DNA from: Branchiostoma floridae
Lineage: Eukaryota > Chordata > Leptocardii > Amphioxiformes > Branchiostomatidae
NCBI RefSeq assembly: GCF_000003815.2
Contig: NC_049997.1
Span: 12,701,534 to 12,765,533, forward strand
Direction: 5' to 3'
DNA length: 64,000 bases
Positions within the stretch are counted from its first letter, which is position 1; each line of letters starts with the position of its first letter. The notes beneath the pieces are model-generated. The model was given only the letters and a program-made list of their open reading frames with translations, had not been told where the DNA came from and ran no database searches. The translations under genes were made by a program, and so were the position numbers. Shown here one piece after another: positions 1 to 11,900 of this stretch.

Positions 1-185
1 CGAATTTCTCTCTCCTCGCATCTCCTACGGTAAAGGAAACATATATCATGTGAACTTTCTAGAGTATCATTTCAATGCATACATTTACGAAATGATGAAT
101 GTCGGTGTTGACAATTATAATTGCGATATATTTGTGTGTAAATGTATGTGTAAATATAGCCTTAGCGAACCGATTACATGCTGCT

Positions 186-410
186 GCTGCGCTGCGTGCC
201 CGCGAAGCTGGGGTGCAACACCGAAGGGAGGTTACAACGGCTATATATACACAGCTACAGAAGCTGGTGGTGCTCTGAAGGGAATTTCTAAGGCTATTAC
301 ATATAAGGAATTACAGAGGCGGATGTGTTACTCCGAAGGGGATTTTGAACTGGAAATTTAGAAAATATACAGAAGCTGGTGTGTTACTCCGAAAGGGCGG
401 ATATACATGT
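186..410. repeat. Short interspersed repeat cluster (GAAGCTGG...CCGAAGGG)
   Basis: Three diverged copies of a motif built from GAAGCTGGTGTGTTACTCCG followed by AAGGGCGGTTATA lie at about 208-250, 260-345 and 372-410. Further copies are at 1749-1800 (+) and 16540-16587 (-). The family is dispersed and non-coding; the short plus-strand ORF across it looks spurious. Confidence 0.55.
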
Positions 411-510
411 ACAGGTTATGCATATTCAGATATGGATTAGATTCTGTCATTACTTTGGAAAAGATAACTAATCTTGATTTTGAAATGGTTCATTTCTATG
501 CTACCCTATT

Positions 511-614
511 ATACCCTAACTATGAATGAAGACAATTTTGGATGTCCAATAGACTTTGTCTAAGAAGGTCTCCTATTGGACATCTAAAATTGTCTTCATT
601 TATAGTTAGGGTAT
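511..614. mobile_element. Foldback (hairpin) element
   Basis: Two arms of about 42 bp (511-552 and 572-613) are near-perfect reverse complements with two mismatches, around a 19-base spacer. The outer end reads ATACCCTAACTAT. This is a small foldback or MITE-like unit; no coding capacity is seen. Confidence 0.75.
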
Positions 615-649
615 AAAAGATCAGTTTCTTCCAGATCACTTCAGTGTCA

Positions 650-680
650 CTGACGAAGGATAGTGGATACTATCCGAAAC
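650..680 (+). other. Hammerhead-like motif in a dispersed repeat
   Basis: CTGACGA is followed by one extra A, a perfect 7-bp stem (GGATAGT / ACTATCC, loop GGAT) and then GAAAC. That order resembles the conserved core and stem II of a hammerhead ribozyme, with an extra A before the stem. The same layout occurs on the minus strand at 46078-46107 and 48356-48385. Stems I and III and the cleavage site were not identified, so ribozyme activity is only a hypothesis. Confidence 0.3.
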
Positions 681-784
681 GTCTGACCGTTTCCAAAACC
701 ATATCCAGTTGCTTCAGTAACTATTTTTTGGCGTATACCAAGCTATTTTAGAAACGTTTGACAGAGATGAGTTTCGCGTATTAC

Positions 785-3700
785 CTGTTCTCATCCTTCA
801 GTGCCTTGTTGTTATGTTCCAGTGCTTTCCGTTCCTTCTTCTGTCTCGCCATGTCCTCCCTCATTTTGTGAATGACCTGTCTGCCGCGGTAGTCTTCAGA
901 CACAAACCTGTCCTTCTCTAGCTTTGCCTGGATGAACATGAAGTAGTTAAGAAGTCTGTTAGAAACCGTTACGTTAACGTTGTTCAGATACATTACTTCA
1001 GTTATGCAAAATGAGCATGTGACAAGCGGTCTTCTCACTGACGCCTCATTGCGGAATGTTTCTGAAGTACAGCAAAATGTGCTACTTTCTGGCTATGCCT
1101 GGTTTCTAATAATTGTTAGATTACAAACATACGTTTACCGTTGCTTTGTTTACCGTGATAAGTTAACATACTGTATTAGCATGGATTCATTTGGAAATAT
1201 TTCGGCTTACCTTAGTCAATCTTGTGTTAGTTTAGATACGTTTATTTCAGCCCTGCAACCCTTATATTTGTCTTGATGATAAAAAAACCAACAGAAAGTC
1301 TGTGTTTTAGCAATGCACCTGTTACAGGGTTACAGTCATAAGTGGCCTTCTCATCGGCGCCCCCTTTCGGAATATTTACGGTGTACAACAAAACGTTGTG
1401 TGTCACCTTCTTTAGTTGATCCCTGGCCTCGTCCCTCTCCCTGGATGTCCTTGCGAGAGTCATCTCCGCCTTGTGCGTTCTCTTGTAGTATTCCACGTTC
1501 TTGTCTTTTAACAAATCCGCCTGGAAAAGCACAGTAAGAGAGTTCTTTATGTACGAATATTCAAAGCAAAACTGGACGAGCGTACCGGAAAACAACCTAG
1601 AGGTATGTAGGCCATTGGATAACTCACAAACTGGTATTCTACGTATACAGCTCCTACCTGGGCGAATATTATACTCTGCTCTACTATACTATACGTTGTG
1701 TTCCTTAAACACATTTTACATTGACTCTCGCTAGAGTACTATATATAGTAGCTGGTGTGTTACGCCGAAGGGCGGTTATACCGGCTATATAGATACAGAT
1801 ATAGTAATACATGCACAGGGTAACGGTATGTCTATAGCCTTTTTGAGGCCAGAGGAGTAGTGGTTCGTGAGGCCCCCTTTCCACTAGACGGCGATCGCGC
1901 TGCGCTCTCACTGCGACCTAAATAGGATATGTGTAATCTTCACTTTCACACTTGGTACATCATACAGAACGTAAAAGTGTGACTGAGAAGACAACAAAAC
2001 ACACAAGGTGTAAAAAGATTCGTTTCTTTGCTATAGAATTCGATGAGTAATCTGTCAAATTTCAGGTCGCAGAGAGAGCGCGGCGAGAGCGCCGTCCTAG
2101 TGGAAAGGGGGTATTATCTACTTGGGCACGGTATTGGAATATGAAGCCCAACCCTCTCCTTCCACTGCATTTTACCTCCCCAACTGAAGCCAGGCACCTG
2201 TTTTTACATATATGGGCGGACTAAGAGAAATCCTATAAAATGCCTTCCCAATGGCTCAACATTGGTAGCATGTCATGGGACTCGAACACAGGTTCTGGAC
2301 TTAACCTTTACGGCAACACGCTGCCGCATAGTACTAGATTTTGTAACCCCTAGACATATGTCTTCTAGTTTTCTTATCAAATCCTTTCCAAGAGCATAAA
2401 AGAGTTGTGAGCATTTCACCAACATGGAGAAACTTATAATTACGTACCTGAAATTTGTAGTAGTCTATCTTGTGAGTCAACTCTTGCACACACGTTNNNN
2501 NNNNNNNNNNNNNNNNNNNNNNNNNNNNNNNNNNNNNNNNNNNNNNNNNNNNNNNNNNNNNNNNNNNNNNNNNNNNNNNNNNNNNNNNNNNNNNNNNNNN
2601 NNNNNNNNNNNNNNNNNNNNNNNNNNNNNNNNNNNNNNNNNNNNNNNNNNNNNNNNNNNNNNNNNNNNNNNNNNNNNNNNNNNNNNNNNNNNNNNNNNNN
2701 NNNNNNNNNNNNNNNNNNNNNNNNNNNNNNNNNNNNNNNNNNNNNNNNNNNNNNNNNNNNNNNNNNNNNNNNNNNNNNNNNNNNNNNNNNNNNNNNNNNN
2801 NNNNNNNNNNNNNNNNNNNNNNNNNNNNNNNNNNNNNNNNNNNNNNNNNNNNNNNNNNNNNNNNNNNNNNNNNNNNNNNNNNNNNNNNNNNNNNNNNNNN
2901 NNNNNNNNNNNNNNNNNNNNNNNNNNNNNNNNNNNNNNNNNNNNNNNNNNNNNNNNNNNNNNNNNNNNNNNNNNNNNNNNNNNNNNNNNNNNNNNNNNNN
3001 NNNNNNNNNNNNNNNNNNNNNNNNNNNNNNNNNNNNNNNNNNNNNNNNNNNNNNNNNNNNNNNNNNNNNNNNNNNNNNNNNNNNNNNNNNNNNNNNNNNN
3101 NNNNNNNNNNNNNNNNNNNNNNNNNNNNNNNNNNNNNNNNNNNNNNNNNNNNNNNNNNNNNNNNNNNNNNNNNNNNNNNNNNNNNNNNNNNNNNNNNNNN
3201 NNNNNNNNNNNNNNNNNNNNNNNNNNNNNNNNNNNNNNNNNNNNNNNNNNNNNNNNNNNNNNNNNNNNNNNNNNNNNNNNNNNNNNNNNNNNNNNNNNNN
3301 NNNNNNNNNNNNNNNNNNNNNNNNNNNNNNNNNNNNNNNNNNNNNNNNNNNNNNNNNNNNNCTCTATGTCTGCTATTGTAGGGTGTGGCTTAAATACGCC
3401 ATTGATTGGTGGAAGCTCTTTCGATTCGTCCGTTATCTTTTTGAATTCATCGTGAAAGTTGTTGGAACACGTTTTTTTCCAAGGACGTTAGGGTCTCGTA
3501 TAAGAGTTCGATGTCCTTCTCGCCGTATTGGACGTTCTCGTAGGTATCGTTGAGACTTCGTTCCCGTTCGTTAATGTCCGCTCCGAGACGTTTCAGGTTC
3601 CGCTCGCTCGCTTGTAGCTCTTTGTGATACGACTTGAATTCCTCTGCACAAGACCTGGAATGAATAACCATTGATTTGATCATTCACAAAGAAACAAACA

Positions 3701-4423
3701 GACAAACAACATTCAAGAAGCTACTTAGAAAATCATTTGTATTTGAGAATGATTGCATAATATGCAATAAGAAATGTATTCAACACAGAAAGTATTGAAT
3801 TGTTTGTCAATTGTTGCGCTGCGAAATGAAATCCATAAACACAAAACGATTTAAAAGTCCTCCTCGGAACTGTGACGACTTGTTCCTGTTGATACACCAT
3901 GCAATATTCTGTAGTTCAATGTGTACATGTCTTACCGACTTTGTATTCCTGTAGTTTTGAAATTTTAGCACCAATTTGGTTTGGCATATTATATCTCAGT
4001 TCGGCCCTTCTCAAAACAACAACAACAACAAAACGACAATAGCAACGGACATTAGAATTTAAATTATACATACACAGCAACGCAATGCCTACAAATGAAT
4101 ATTTTGGCCAATATAGGAGAATATAGTTCCCTTGGTGACATGGCTTACCTGTATCTCTGGGCTATCCTGAGTTCTCCTTCGTCTTCAGTCCGTGGTTGAC
4201 TCACAAGATTTCTTGAAGACTTCTCCCGAATCTTCGGTGTTTTTACTCGTTCCATACGTTTCCTTTTCTCGCTTGCCCCGGCCGACGTCCCCCTGACCAC
4301 CCCCCGGACCACCGGGTAGTCCCCCCGGGGGGAGTCGGCATCGTACACCGGGGAGATTTCCGTCTTGTCCGCCGACTGCGCCACGTACACCTTGATGCCA
4401 CCGGGTAAAGTCGTCGTAGGCAT
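785..4423 (-). CDS. Coiled-coil protein, 5' part of gene (partial)
   Basis: Four minus-strand exons can be placed: 4149-4423 (ATG at 4423-4421), 3362-3654 (runs into the gap), 1407-1520 and 785-927. The exon 1 to exon 2 join is clean: exon 1 ends AG|GTAAG in phase 2 and exon 2 starts after TTCCAG and completes an Arg codon. Exon 1 encodes a basic, low-complexity N-terminus. The other exons encode Glu/Lys/Arg-rich helix typical of coiled coil, for example EKDRFVSEDYRGRQ and RERDEARDQLKK. No enzymatic motif is seen. More exons probably lie in the gap and beyond the left edge; the last donor, at 785, is in phase 2. Exon 2 holds an apparent one-base frameshift in an A7 run (3472-3478, T7 on the plus strand); beyond it the other frame stays open to the gap and looks coding. 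I do not recognise the family; a cytoskeletal or ciliary coiled-coil protein is possible but unproven. Confidence 0.7.
1873..2111. mobile_element. MITE with CCCCCTTTCCACTAG termini
   Basis: A 239-bp unit has terminal inverted repeats of about 50 bp. The left end starts CCCCCTTTCCACTAGACGGC and the right end finishes with its complement, ending TAGTGGAAAGGGGG. The interior (AAGACAACAAAACACACAA, then TTCGTT) resembles the elements at 19255-19470 and 19887-20140. It lies between two exons of the minus-strand coiled-coil gene. Confidence 0.7.
2260..2345 (-). repeat. tRNA-like SINE fragment (B-box)
   Basis: On the minus strand the stretch contains GTTCGAGTCCC, a good match to the RNA polymerase III B box, but no full tRNA cloverleaf could be folded. 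It is probably a decayed tRNA-derived SINE next to the assembly gap. Confidence 0.3.
2497..3361. other. Assembly gap (865 N)
   Basis: An uninterrupted run of N. It splits the coiled-coil gene and probably hides one or more of its exons. Any reading frame drawn across it has no meaning. Confidence 1.
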
Positions 4424-7400
4424 CTTGGCTTTTTTTCTTCACTCTTCCGATGCTATGGAGTTTCCATCATCTTCCATAGGCGATGTTGGAATGAAGAAAT
4501 GGCTGGTAGAGGGGGGGGGGGGGATATGAAATTAAATTGATTAGAACTTAGCTGATTGTTACGTTACTGCTTAGAGGGGGTGATGTAAGTATATGTTTTA
4601 TAAGGTATTCTGCGACCATAGGTACACAAATGTAAATGCGATGATTTCAATCTAAACAGTATATCGTAATTACAAAGTATAGAAGCATATTAACAATATA
4701 TGGTATTTTAACTACAGTCAACCTGGCACTTTGCGATGACCAAGATGGTATGAGACATAGAACGACTTGTAGATTGGTCCTTTAAAGCAGGGCCTCCTAG
4801 TTGCCAACGAGTTTGATGAAGTAGCTTAACTGTGAGGCTGCTACCTGTTTAGCTACAGGGACACCCCTTACTTAGAAAAAATTACTAACGTTACTGATTT
4901 AACGAGAATGTGATAGTTTAAGAAAGGTAAATAAAACTGTATAACGATTACACAAATGTCTAAACCTTGCCATCTCCCCCGTCGTTTGGAAAATATAACC
5001 ATTAGCTATTCCTCATCGAAACAACCAGTACATCCAAACAACCGAAGGTGAAGGTTCTGTTAGAAACAACATGATAAGAAACTAACAAAACGTTTACATA
5101 GGAGGGAAACGAGGAGGCAAGGCGATCAGTGACACGTGGGACAATGCCAATTTATGTCACCATTGTACACAACCGGCTAAAACACACACCGACCTCTGTC
5201 ACTGACACCTGTGCTATGTGCAGAACAGTAAAGATCCTACCAGCCTTGTATACTCCAAACTGTCAATCCTCACTTCTGATTAAAATCAACTATAGCGACT
5301 AGATATCATAGCTATACGCTTGTGTAATGTATGATTCATGTATGGAACATGTGACTTTGTACACAAGAAAGAAAACTGTAAAAGTTTTTCCTTCTTTCTT
5401 GAAAAGAAAAGATCTTACTTAGGTTTGTTTGAATTGCAGTTTTTTCGTCAACAGATGTTCATAGCAATTAAGTATCAGCCACAGTACCGTTTTTATAACA
5501 GCGCTGTATGTTCTCTTTCTGATAAGGGCACACACTCAATTTCATAAGTTTGAATAACGCAGTCGTAAAGGACAGAGTGCCATAAGAAGTGAATGGGCAT
5601 CGTAGTCAATGTCAAAAACAGATACCTTTTACGTCAACAAAACGTGACGTCAAAAGTTAATCCTGTTTCCAAGCAAACTACAATGTTGACGAAAGTATAT
5701 CCAGGGTCACAGCGTACACTAGAGCCAGACAACCAGAACATCAAACAAACATGGTGTCGTGCGAATCAAAAAAGAACTCACCTGCGAGTCGGCTGTCTGT
5801 CGTAATCCCTTTCCCCCGTTACCAAGTGAGCCCAGCAACCGATATACAACCTTCTTTCAACTCTGGGATAAGTTAGGGAAGAAGTAACTCGTAACTTTCA
5901 AGTTCTAGGGTACAAATAGAAGGAAAAACGTCGCAGCTGACAAACTCCCGGCCCGTAGTTACCATTCTTTATTTTCTGGATGGCAAAAGATCTGAGCTGA
6001 ACTAATCTACCCTTTCACCTCCGACGCAATGGAATAATGCCGCTTGTTTGTGTAGGCATTTGATACTGTATGGCTTCTTCAATGGCGCGGAGGAATATAA
6101 GCCGCCATGTTGCAATTGAGATGTGGTCGTCCAACGCGGACTCATTCAAAGATGGCGGGTAATGTGACGGGGTTGCTAAGGGCAACTGCAGGGACGAAAA
6201 AGTTTGATAGCAGGCAAATGTAGGGACAACAATCATTAAAATTTATGTTAAAAGCCCCTAAACAACAGATCAATCCACAGAAAAGAAATTATAAAGAACT
6301 TTATCCTGTAAATCACAATTGTGAATTATACCACAGTTTTATTCAAGTTTGAAGATGGCAAAAAGAAAGGCACCAAGTCTGCGACATGTTTTCTTAGGAG
6401 CGTTGTCATGCGTTGTAGGTATCATAAGGTCAGTATTAACCAAGCCGTCCGAAGAAAAGGGAAACTTACCATAAACAAGCCGTAACTGTTGCATAAACCA
6501 GATCAGTACGCTATGGAAACAAACAGACCGTTAAGTTCTTTACTACTTAAAATTGCCACGTGATTTGCTTGCAGAGTTCCCATGATCTTTTGACCGATGG
6601 TATTCATTAAGGCTTCCTTAACAAAACCTTTTTGTTCTTAAATTTCCTTCATTCAAAAGAAGCGAGAAGAAGCCGACTCTGTGCAATAGCTTACTGTACT
6701 GTACATTGTATATATGTGTATACGTCTTTCCGACGTTTGGTTTGCAGTAGACCAAAATTAATGGCAATATATGTACAGTGAACGCCTTCATTCAATTAAG
6801 CAACAGTGTATATTGTTGGTCTCATTAAAAAGATAATGATGCAATTGACAGTGAACGCCTTCATTCAATTAAGCAACAGAGTGTATTGTTGGTCTCATTA
6901 AAAAGATGATGATGCAATTGACTCTCCCTTACTTGTCATTCTTCGTCACAGTTAACCTGGTTACCTGGTTATTGGATCATTGCGGTTGTTTATTGATAAA
7001 CTCTAAACTAGTACTCTAAACTAACCCGAATTTCGAGTCAACTGTGACACATTTCAAAGCGACAAAATTGGCCAAAGAAACGTTCCGTTTTTAAGACAAT
7101 AAGAACGTAAACGTATAGGTGTTACAATCGTTTACACCCTTTTGTGGGTAAAACATGCAGTGATTATGTCCTTTCCTTGGGTCATATAGGTGTGTGCGCA
7201 CTACAATGGAGGGCTAGTCCACTATAGTGTGTGTGTTTTCAACTTCCATACCATCTCTGAAAGTTCCTAAGGGCTAAGCCGAGACAAGTAGTTTGCGCCA
7301 TTTTCAATAGCTTCCACCAGACCTTCCTTAAGGGGGACGGGGATCGTAGAATTCGGCAAAAAAAAAAAAATCGGGAAATCAAACAGGGGAGTCAGTCCAC

Positions 7401-8650
7401 GCTTTAAGGTTCGTGTTTCTCCTCATGTTTCCCCTGTGCGGCCCGCCAACTCCTCTGGTAGCAAAACTAGAGACTACATTTTCAAAGTATTTGTTATGAC
7501 CCGACCTAGACCTTCTCAATTAATGCAGAGTGGGCGTTCTAACCACTAAGCTATGGCAAACATTACGTACATCAGACCTTAGGGTATTTGCACTTCTGAA
7601 ATCCCTTATGTAGAAAACCTTATAATATCTATGTTACGTCACAGATTCTTGTTACAATTTCTCAAAAACACTTCTCAGTGAGCGAATCCTTCCCCCTTCT
7701 AAGAAAACTTTGAGGGTTTTGCGCAAGACACTTTTTTGTCCCTCATTGAGAAGTTAGTCACCCCTAAATGACGTATACACAAGGTGCAACGGCGCGAAAG
7801 CTTTCTAAGTGGTTACCTGCCTGCACAAACAAACCGATCCATAAAAGTCAGATTTGTCACCCGTGACAACAAATCTTTCTGTGGATTGTGGATTTTGAAA
7901 GCTGTGGGTTTGTAATCTAAAGATTATTGCATCTGTATTGTTGATTTGAAAAGTTTCAAAGTTTGAGATACTCTTTGTGAATTTAAATTAAAGAATGATG
8001 ATTGTGATGTAGATAAAATTGTTTGCGAACTGTCGTTAAGTTTTTAGTGTCAAAGAGGAGAGAAGTTTGAAATATTTTGCTTTGCGGAGTAGATAGAGAT
8101 TTGATTCTTTACTTCCCACATGTAGTGTTTGTTTTGATAACTACTGTATAAGGTGATATGTCGCGGTGTTTTTTTTATGTTCACAGTTTTCGCAAATACC
8201 TCCGCACTGCGAACCCAAAATCATCGCAAAAATACATGTTCTGTCCTCTGCCCACATACACCCTTGCTTCAACCGCGAATTTAAAACCACAGACCGTTTT
8301 CGAAATCTCCAAGTCCACCGCGAAACTAAATCTCCTCGAACATTTTCCCTTTTTACAGTATCTAAAAGCAATAAGCGTCCGCCGAGTATGTCATGGTTAA
8401 ACTGAACCTGTCACCCGATGTGGGTACTTCTAACAACTGGGTTAGATTAGTGTTTATCTGAAAATCCGCAGGCTTACCGTCCCGTATGTTGTGTATGCAA
8501 CTCTATTGTGAGTATTGTGTTGGAGGGGGGGGGGGGGGGGTAACATACAACAGGTTGGTAGAAAGGCCAACGACCTAGTGGAATTCTTACCTACTTACCC
8601 GTACCCCCGAAAACACAGAAAGAAAAGCGATGAGATTCTGAGTCAGAATT
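4424..8650. other. Head-to-head intergenic region
   Basis: This stretch separates the minus-strand coiled-coil gene from the plus-strand astacin gene. I found no convincing exon. It holds poly-G tracts (about 4510 and 8523), a short A run (about 7359) and a 73-bp direct duplication at 6775-6920. The scattered ORFs of 60-80 codons have no recognisable domains or splice support. Confidence 0.6.
6775..6920. repeat. 73-bp direct tandem duplication
   Basis: Two nearly identical 73-bp copies (6775-6847 and 6848-6920) both begin ACAGTGAACGCCTTCATTC and differ at only a few positions, indicating a recent duplication. No function is apparent. Confidence 0.85.
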
Positions 8651-8741
8651 AGTGAAAATCTAGGTGCGAAAGATACAGGAAAGGTTCAAAACAATATGTG
8701 ACGTACATTTACTACGTCATACGTATCAAAGAGTAGCGCAG

Positions 8742-8749
8742 TGACGTCA
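8742..8749. promoter_or_regulatory. CRE-like palindrome TGACGTCA
   Basis: A perfect cAMP-response-element octamer lies 117 bp upstream of the TATA box of the astacin gene, the usual place for a CREB/ATF site. A partial site (TACGTCA) is nearby at about 8714. Binding is inferred from sequence only. Confidence 0.45.
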
Positions 8750-8866
8750 CATCCGCCACCTTTCACGGTTGACTTCCGGTCTCAAACTTTTGGCACCCGA
8801 TAAGGCGGAACCGTGCTTTCTTTCTTTTTCTTCTCTGATCCGTGAGCGTTTTGTGTGCCCTTTCTG

Positions 8867-8873
8867 TATATAA
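8867..8873 (+). promoter_or_regulatory. TATA box of the astacin gene
   Basis: TATATAA followed by AGG lies 70 bases upstream of the signal-peptide ATG at 8937. Transcription would be expected to start about 25-30 bases downstream, near 8895-8905, giving a short 5' leader of about 35-40 nt with no upstream ATG. Confidence 0.7.
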
Positions 8874-8936
8874 AGGCACTTGCTTCTTGGCACAGGCCAC
8901 AGTTTCAGCAGGAAGAAAGAGACGACAACAGCCAAT

Positions 8937-11900
8937 ATGAATTTGCGCTACACCCTACTACTTGCGTCGGTACTGCTGACCGCTAACTGCATGCCTATGA
9001 AGGTAAGAACTATATTCTTCTTCTTTGATCTATCAAAAAGGAACAATTATTGATGTAAAACTAGACAATCATTTTTAAGTACAGAGATACGTCGACATTC
9101 AAAGCATTTGCAAAAGACGAAAACAGGTTAATGGTAGGTAATTCTTATATATCAGGTGTTTTAAGCCAGCAAGTAAGTATATGGACGCAGCAAATTTTTC
9201 AATGTTCTTTCTTTCTATATATTTCTTAAATGCGCATTAATCGTTCTGCATGTGAAAAGAATGAAACATATTTGCTATTTTCTAAAGCGTCAAACATCTG
9301 GCGCCATCAGTGTACTGTCGACAAACATTTGAATCTTTATTTGCAACTTCATGCCCGAGCGCTGATTGCAATGTAACAAACAGATTCGGAAACATAAAAA
9401 GGTTAAATGTCTAGACTATAGATCGATTTGAAGTTTCCACACAAAACAATGTTTTTTGTGGTAACTTCTTTGGAGACAGTGGCTAATGAATGTCAACACC
9501 ACCAAGAGTAACAGTTTATTAATAAAAATATGTACGCTTTCCTTTGAGCTTCTAAGATTTACAAATGAAGTGTTTTATCTAAAATACATCTCATACGTAC
9601 TGATATTTGACTTGAGCCAAATAGCCCAAATTGGTTGGGGGAATAGCTTGCCAAAGGATCTTACCTTCATTAAGCGTTCACAACCTGAGGCACAACATTT
9701 AAATCCTTCTTGCAATTTTATCCCTTTTTTTCGCGTAGTTTTACTATCAATGCAGGCCCATAGAAGACTCTGGTAGAGACAAAACTTATAACATCACGTA
9801 ATTCGTAAGTTTATGGGCGATAAATAACAGAATTGTCCTTAATTTCAAAGTTCCTATGAATAAATTCTTCAGGTTACAATGTTTGCAACTCTGACACCGT
9901 TGCTTTTTTTCAAGTTCTACTGGGAGGTCCTTACCTCTGGCAAGGTCTAGATTATATATTTTCTCACGGCCATGATTTCAGGAAACCAAATTAGTGCCAA
10001 CGAAAGGACCTATCAACTGTTGTAAAGGCAACATAGCTACGTGTTGCAAAGTATATAAAACTATGGAGATGAAAAGTAACCATAACAAACAGAATGTGAC
10101 AAAAATTCTTGTATCTTTAAGGATTTGCAAGATATGGATTCTGCCGACGACGTGTTACAGATGGTGAAATCTCTGTCTATTGACAAGGTAAGATTCTTTA
10201 TATCTCTAAAACACTAAAACAACACTTAAGAATACCTCAACCTCGAGACCATACGGTAGCGAAAGCCAGTGATAGTCATCATCATCGTAAAATAATGCAA
10301 TTGTCGTTTGGTGTTACCGCTGAAATAATTATAAAAGCTTCGAAGCAGTCCTTTTCGTCGATTTCAAAGGATAAAACAAAAATATACCTTGCCATCAATA
10401 GATTTGTTTTGAGATTAGAACAGTGAAGGGTTAGTGACGTTTATGGTGCCCTAAGGCCTTGCCTTTTGCTGTAAATGACAAATAATTGGGGGTGTCTGAC
10501 TAGAGCCTTGGAATCGGGATCAGTGGTTCCGAGTTCGATACTCGCCATGCCCCTACCCCCATGACGGTGGAGTGACGCCCACTGAGCCTCACGGCTAATC
10601 TGTCTAAAAGGGTACCAAAACACCTGTGTGTCGACATCTGCACATTTGCGAAGACACGTGGAAATGTTTTAACGAATAATTCTATTGAATAAGGAAGCGA
10701 ACGAAATTTTTATGGGCAAAAACACACACAGATCGCAAGCCTTCTAAAGGGGATAACCAGACCAAATCCTGTTCCTTTACTTCTGCGAAAATTTAGATTT
10801 AAAGACCCCATGCAACGACATTTGAGATAATCCGTGCTTTTTTTTATTAGAGAAGTTTAAGGGATAAAACAGAGACTATGAACACAGACTATTGACAAAA
10901 CGCGGCTAGAGATGAGATTAGAATAGCCAGAACACAATGGGAATGTCCGACTATGTCGTGACAGTGAACACTTTATTAACTGTGGGGGCTTAAAGTAAAT
11001 AAGCAATAAGGTCGACTAACCTACATTCTATGGTTTATGCTTCACTGGTCTTTTTGACGAGACCTTAAAGTTGAATAGAATCGTTAGATCTTTTACATGT
11101 TTAATCATCCAGACAATGGACAATAGTCACAATTAGGGCAGGAAAGTGCTAGTCATGAAAGTATGAAAGATAGGATACTGTTATCTTTTGGAGAAAGTTT
11201 TAAAATGATTGTGAAAGCTTCGAAGTAGGCCTATCTTGAGGAAAGACAGAAAGCAAACTATGGCCTACGTCACATTTCCAAACCGGAGCCCGGCAGCGCA
11301 GCTTTTCGGAACAAAAATTATGATATGAAAGACACCAAACTGCACAAGACCTTAAGAGAATAGTCGTTGGCATTATTTGTGTATATTCATATGTATACAT
11401 TTATATTTTTCGTTTCGACAGACAGCCCGGCCGGGCCCCGGTTTGGAAATGTGACGTAATCTTAACGTAGCTTTTGCTAGTCTAGTAGAGTTCTTTAAGT
11501 ATATCAATTTCTTAATCTATTATGCATCGTTTTCCCTTTCGTACATTGATTGATTCATTGAGTCCTTTATTCATTGATTCATGATCTTGTATGGACCTCA
11601 CAGGAGGAAAGTGAGTACGACATTCGTCCCGAGGAGTTGGACGAATCGGGCGCCCTGATGGAGTCCGACATCAAGCTGACCCCGGAGCAGCAGCTTATTC
11701 TGGACGCGCGGATTCAGCAGGCGCAGACGGGGAAGACCGGGAGGAAGGGTACCGCTAACATCGCCGCTAGGTGGACCGGGGACGTGCCGTACACACTCAA
11801 CAGCGCGCTCAGTAAGTTTCCTTTCCATCTTCTTTTGGCCCTCTGGTATGTGACCTCGGTAAGGTTTATTCGGTCACATTAGAAACAAGGGTGGTGTTTA

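Noticed and set aside
50-361. 103-codon Cys-containing plus-strand ORF at the left edge
   Set aside because: It spans copies of a dispersed short repeat and has no signal, domain or splice evidence.
2424-3455. 343-codon plus-strand ORF
   Set aside because: Almost entirely N; the real coding strand at its right end is minus.
10441-10640. Intact tRNA gene
   Set aside because: A B-box-like motif is present but no cloverleaf or matching A box at the right distance could be formed.
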